From positions 1-8,898 of the forward strand of contig JAAFJZ010000081.1 of the NCBI GenBank assembly GCA_013298205.1: a stretch of 8,898 nt of DNA. The letters are read 5' to 3'. The position numbers and the translations under genes are program-made. The stretch comes from Cytophagales bacterium. GTDB taxonomy: Bacteria > Bacteroidota > Bacteroidia > Cytophagales > UBA9547. The stretch's first letter is position 1, and every line of letters starts with the position of its first letter. The notes beneath the pieces are model-generated. The model did not search any database. It was not told the DNA's origin and saw nothing but the letters and a program-made list of their open reading frames with translations. Shown piece by piece: positions 7,194 through 8,898 of the stretch.

Positions 7194-7223
7194 TTTGAAA
7201 TAAATGTTTAAAGCTTACTTTTG
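7194..7223 (+). promoter_or_regulatory. Promoter of the THX ribosomal protein gene
   Basis: TTTG at 7194-7197 and TACTTTTG at 7216-7223 are full matches to the Bacteroidota -33 (TTTG) and -7 (TAnnTTTG) elements, separated by 18 bases. The -7 box ends 18 bases before the ATG at 7242, giving a very short, A-rich leader. This is the best promoter in the window, as expected for a ribosomal protein gene. Confidence 0.75.
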
Positions 7224-7241
7224 TAAAAAACTAAAAAAATC

Positions 7242-7448
7242 ATGGGTAAAGGTGATGTAAAATCAAAAAAAGGAAAAAGATGGAGAGCTTCATTCGGTAA
7301 CAGCCGTCCAGCAAGGTTTCCAAAAAAAATAACGGCTTCAATCTCTAAACCAGTAGATGAGAAAGCAGCAAAAGTAAAAGAAGTAAGCTCTGAAACTATT
7401 GCAGAACCAAAGCCAAAAGTGCCAAGAGTGCCAAAAGCTAAAGCATAA
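7242..7448 (+). CDS. 30S ribosomal protein THX (bTHX) with C-terminal extension
   Basis: A 68-residue, strongly basic protein. Residues 1-24 (starting MGKGDVKSKKGKRWRASFG, then NSRPA) match the tiny ribosomal protein Thx first described from Thermus, which sits in the head of the small subunit and stabilises 16S rRNA. Homologues are annotated in many Bacteroidota. The Thermus protein is only about 26 residues, so residues 30-68 are an extension. It is rich in Lys, Ala, Glu, Val and Pro, with a PKPKVPRVPKAKA-like end, and is probably unstructured. The gene stands alone between a strong promoter and a long terminator hairpin, so it looks monocistronic and highly expressed. It is divergent from ilvA. 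The similarity covers a short segment, but the N-terminal signature is distinctive. Confidence 0.85.
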   Translation: MGKGDVKSKKGKRWRASFGNSRPARFPKKITASISKPVDEKAAKVKEVSSETIAEPKPKVPRVPKAKA

Positions 7449-7464
7449 TTTTGAATGCTAATGT

Positions 7465-7514
7465 TACAAAAACACCAATGAAGAAATATTGATTCTTACT
7501 TTGGTGTTTTTGTA
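7465..7514 (+). terminator. Terminator hairpin after the THX gene
   Basis: A perfect 14-bp stem (7465-7478 with 7501-7514) closes a 22-base loop that can form an inner 5-bp stem (7481-7485 with 7493-7497). The 3' arm is T-rich (TGTTTTTGTA) and is followed by TTTT, consistent with intrinsic termination. It begins 16 bases past the stop codon. Confidence 0.8.
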
Positions 7515-7560
7515 TTTTAAATCAAAGCTTACAAATAAATTTTAATTTCAACCGACTAGC

Positions 7561-7591
7561 TTGAACTCAAAAGTATAATAATTGACTTTTC
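7561..7591 (+). promoter_or_regulatory. Weak promoter candidate for the sugar symporter gene
   Basis: TTG at 7561-7563 lies exactly 20 bases before GACTTTTC (7584-7591), which keeps the A and TTT of TAnnTTTG but lacks the first and last consensus bases. The box ends 28 bases before the ATG at 7620. The spacing is right but the -7 match is poor. The rest of the 7515-7619 spacer shows no other clear signal. Confidence 0.25.
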
Positions 7592-7619
7592 TTAAAGCTA
7601 ACCTACACAATATCAATTT

Positions 7620-8898
7620 ATGGCAGCACCAATTGGCACAAGTAACATCAAATCTAATGTAGATACTTCCAAAAACTACACGCCAGCTTTAGCTGTATTA
7701 TCGTCTTTATTTTTCATTTGGGCTATTGTTACCAATATTAATGACATTCTTATACCACACTTAAAAAAAGCATGTGATTTATCTGACTTTAAAAGTTCTT
7801 TGGTTCAATTTGCGTTTTTTGGAGCATATTTTATTGTAGGAATACCAGCAGGTATGATTATAAAGAAAATGGGTTACAAAAAAGGCATTCTTCTCGGTCT
7901 TGCATTAATGTTTTTGGGGGCATTAATATTTATTCCTGCTGCAACAACACGTATTTATGGTTTCTTTTTAGGCGGACTTTTTGTTTTAGGTGCAGGTGTT
8001 ACTATTTTACAAGTAGCAGCTAATCCATACGTAACTCTACTTGGAAAACCAGAAACAGCATCTTCAAGATTAAATTTTACACAGGCAATTAATTCATTAG
8101 GTGCTGCTGTTGGGCCATTTGTTGGAGGTTGGTTAATATTATCAGGCATAGAATACAGCGCAGAACAATGGAATTTATTATCTCCAGAACAACAATTGGC
8201 TTTCCAAATTTCAGAAGCGAGATCAGTTATTTTACCTTATGCCATTTTAGCATCTGTTTTGGTGTTAATTGCAATTTTAATTTATTTCTCTAATCTACCC
8301 GTTATTGAAGAAGAGGAAGAGGTATTGTCTGAAGAAAAATCCACTGACACCCATACCAGCGTTTGGCAATATAGCCATCTAAAACTAGGTGTAATCGCAA
8401 TTTTCTTGTATGTAGGTGCAGAAGTTGCAATAGGTAGTTTTTTAATTAAGTTTGCCAAACTTCCTAATATTGCTGGCTTAAACGAACTTGATGCCAAAAA
8501 TTATATAAGTTACTATATGCTTTTTGCAATGGTAGGTAGATTTCTTGGTGCTGCATTATTGACTAAAATTAATCCAAGAGTTTGGTTAGGCTCAAATGCA
8601 ATAGTTGCAATTATACTATTAATTATTTCAATCAATGGTGGCGGAATGTGGGCTTTATGGGGTATTACTTTAATTGGTTTTTGCAATTCTACAATGTTCC
8701 CTACTATTTTTACATTGGGCATTAACGAAATTGGAAAATTCACAAAAGCAGGCTCATCGTATTTAATTATGGCCATTGTAGGTGGAGCCATTATACCTCC
8801 CGTAATGGGGTTTGTTTCCGACTGGAAAGGTGATATTCAAATTGCTTTCTCAGTCCCTTTAATATGTTATTGTTTTATCGCTTTTTATGGATTTATTG
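7620..8898 (+). CDS. FHS-family sugar:H+ symporter (GluP/FucP-like MFS), 3'-truncated by window edge
   Basis: Inner-membrane major facilitator of the fucose-hexose symporter family, importing a monosaccharide with protons. The frame is open from the ATG at 7620 to the window end (426 codons); E. coli FucP has about 438 residues, so little is missing. Multiple hydrophobic helices are evident, with a charged EEEEE-containing central loop at about residue 225 dividing the halves. Family motifs include LFFIWAIVTNINDILIPHL with Asp42 (equivalent to FucP Asp46), GIPAGMIIKKMGYKKG, ILQVAANPYVTLLGKPETAS, RLNFTQAINSLGA and GGAIIPPVMGFVSD near the C-terminus. Gln131 occupies the place of FucP Glu135, and LQVAANPYV is what I recall for glucose/galactose (GluP-type) members. 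Glucose or galactose is therefore at least as likely a substrate as fucose. Although a fucose-isomerase-family gene lies at the other end, the two are not in one operon. Confidence 0.88.
   Translation, partial: MAAPIGTSNIKSNVDTSKNYTPALAVLSSLFFIWAIVTNINDILIPHLKKACDLSDFKSSLVQFAFFGAYFIVGIPAGMIIKKMGYKKGILLGLALMFLGALIFIPAATTRIYGFFLGGLFVLGAGVTILQVAANPYVTLLGKPETASSRLNFTQAINSLGAAVGPFVGGWLILSGIEYSAEQWNLLSPEQQLAFQISEARSVILPYAILASVLVLIAILIYFSNLPVIEEEEEVLSEEKSTDTHTSVWQYSHLKLGVIAIFLYVGAEVAIGSFLIKFAKLPNIAGLNELDAKNYISYYMLFAMVGRFLGAALLTKINPRVWLGSNAIVAIILLIISINGGGMWALWGITLIGFCNSTMFPTIFTLGINEIGKFTKAGSSYLIMAIVGGAIIPPVMGFVSDWKGDIQIAFSVPLICYCFIAFYGFI

Noticed and set aside
7955..8791. Three minus-strand open frames (7955-8149, 8282-8497, 8513-8791) under the transporter
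   Set aside because: All are antisense to the continuous symporter frame, with proline/isoleucine-rich shadow composition typical of the reverse of membrane-protein codons.
1..8898. A sugar-utilisation operon joining the isomerase and the FHS symporter
   Set aside because: The two genes lie at opposite ends of the window, separated by unrelated genes on both strands and by two terminators.
1..8898. CRISPR array, tRNA, rRNA, insertion sequence or phage/defence genes
   Set aside because: No spaced direct repeats, cloverleaf sequence, transposase motif or terminal inverted repeats were seen by reading the window.

Overview
The window is AT-rich chromosomal DNA from a member of the Bacteroidota. 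The main evidence is two gliding/type IX secretion lipoproteins (GldJ and GldD), a ribosomal protein THX of the kind annotated in this phylum, and promoter-like boxes of the Bacteroidota type (TAnnTTTG, with TTG/TTTG about 20 bases upstream). No purine-rich Shine-Dalgarno sequence is obvious before the genes, which also fits. GldJ plus GldD suggests a gliding relative of Cytophaga or Flavobacterium, but I cannot place it below phylum with confidence. Both window edges cut through genes.

Layout, left to right. (1) The 3' part of an L-fucose isomerase-family gene (+), entering from the left edge. (2) gldJ (+), ending at a strong hairpin-T-tract terminator. (3) rpe, ribulose-phosphate 3-epimerase (+), whose proposed ATG lies only 27 bases after that T-tract. 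(4) A perfect 15-bp hairpin between the convergent ends of rpe and gldD. (5) gldD (-), divergent from a radical SAM/SPASM protein gene (+); neither has a usable ATG or GTG start, so both appear to begin at TTG. (6) A likely two-gene minus-strand unit, ilvA (threonine dehydratase) followed after 6 bases by a class I methyltransferase gene, which converges on the radical SAM gene with 2 bases between the stops. (7) A small THX ribosomal protein gene (+) with a well-formed promoter and its own terminator. (8) An FHS-family sugar:proton symporter gene (+) running off the right edge.

Functionally this is mostly housekeeping: pentose phosphate metabolism (rpe), isoleucine synthesis (ilvA), sugar uptake and isomerisation at the two ends, and translation (THX). 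GldJ and GldD belong to the gliding/type IX secretion machinery but sit on opposite strands in separate units. I found no mobile element, CRISPR array, tRNA, rRNA or defence cassette, and no convincing new multi-gene system. The points most worth a second look are the paired TTG starts of gldD and the radical SAM gene, the lysine/proline-rich tail on THX, the terminator abutting rpe, and the consistent set of short-leader promoters. No intergenic gap exceeds 300 bases; the longest, 7449-7619, holds a terminator and a weak promoter candidate.
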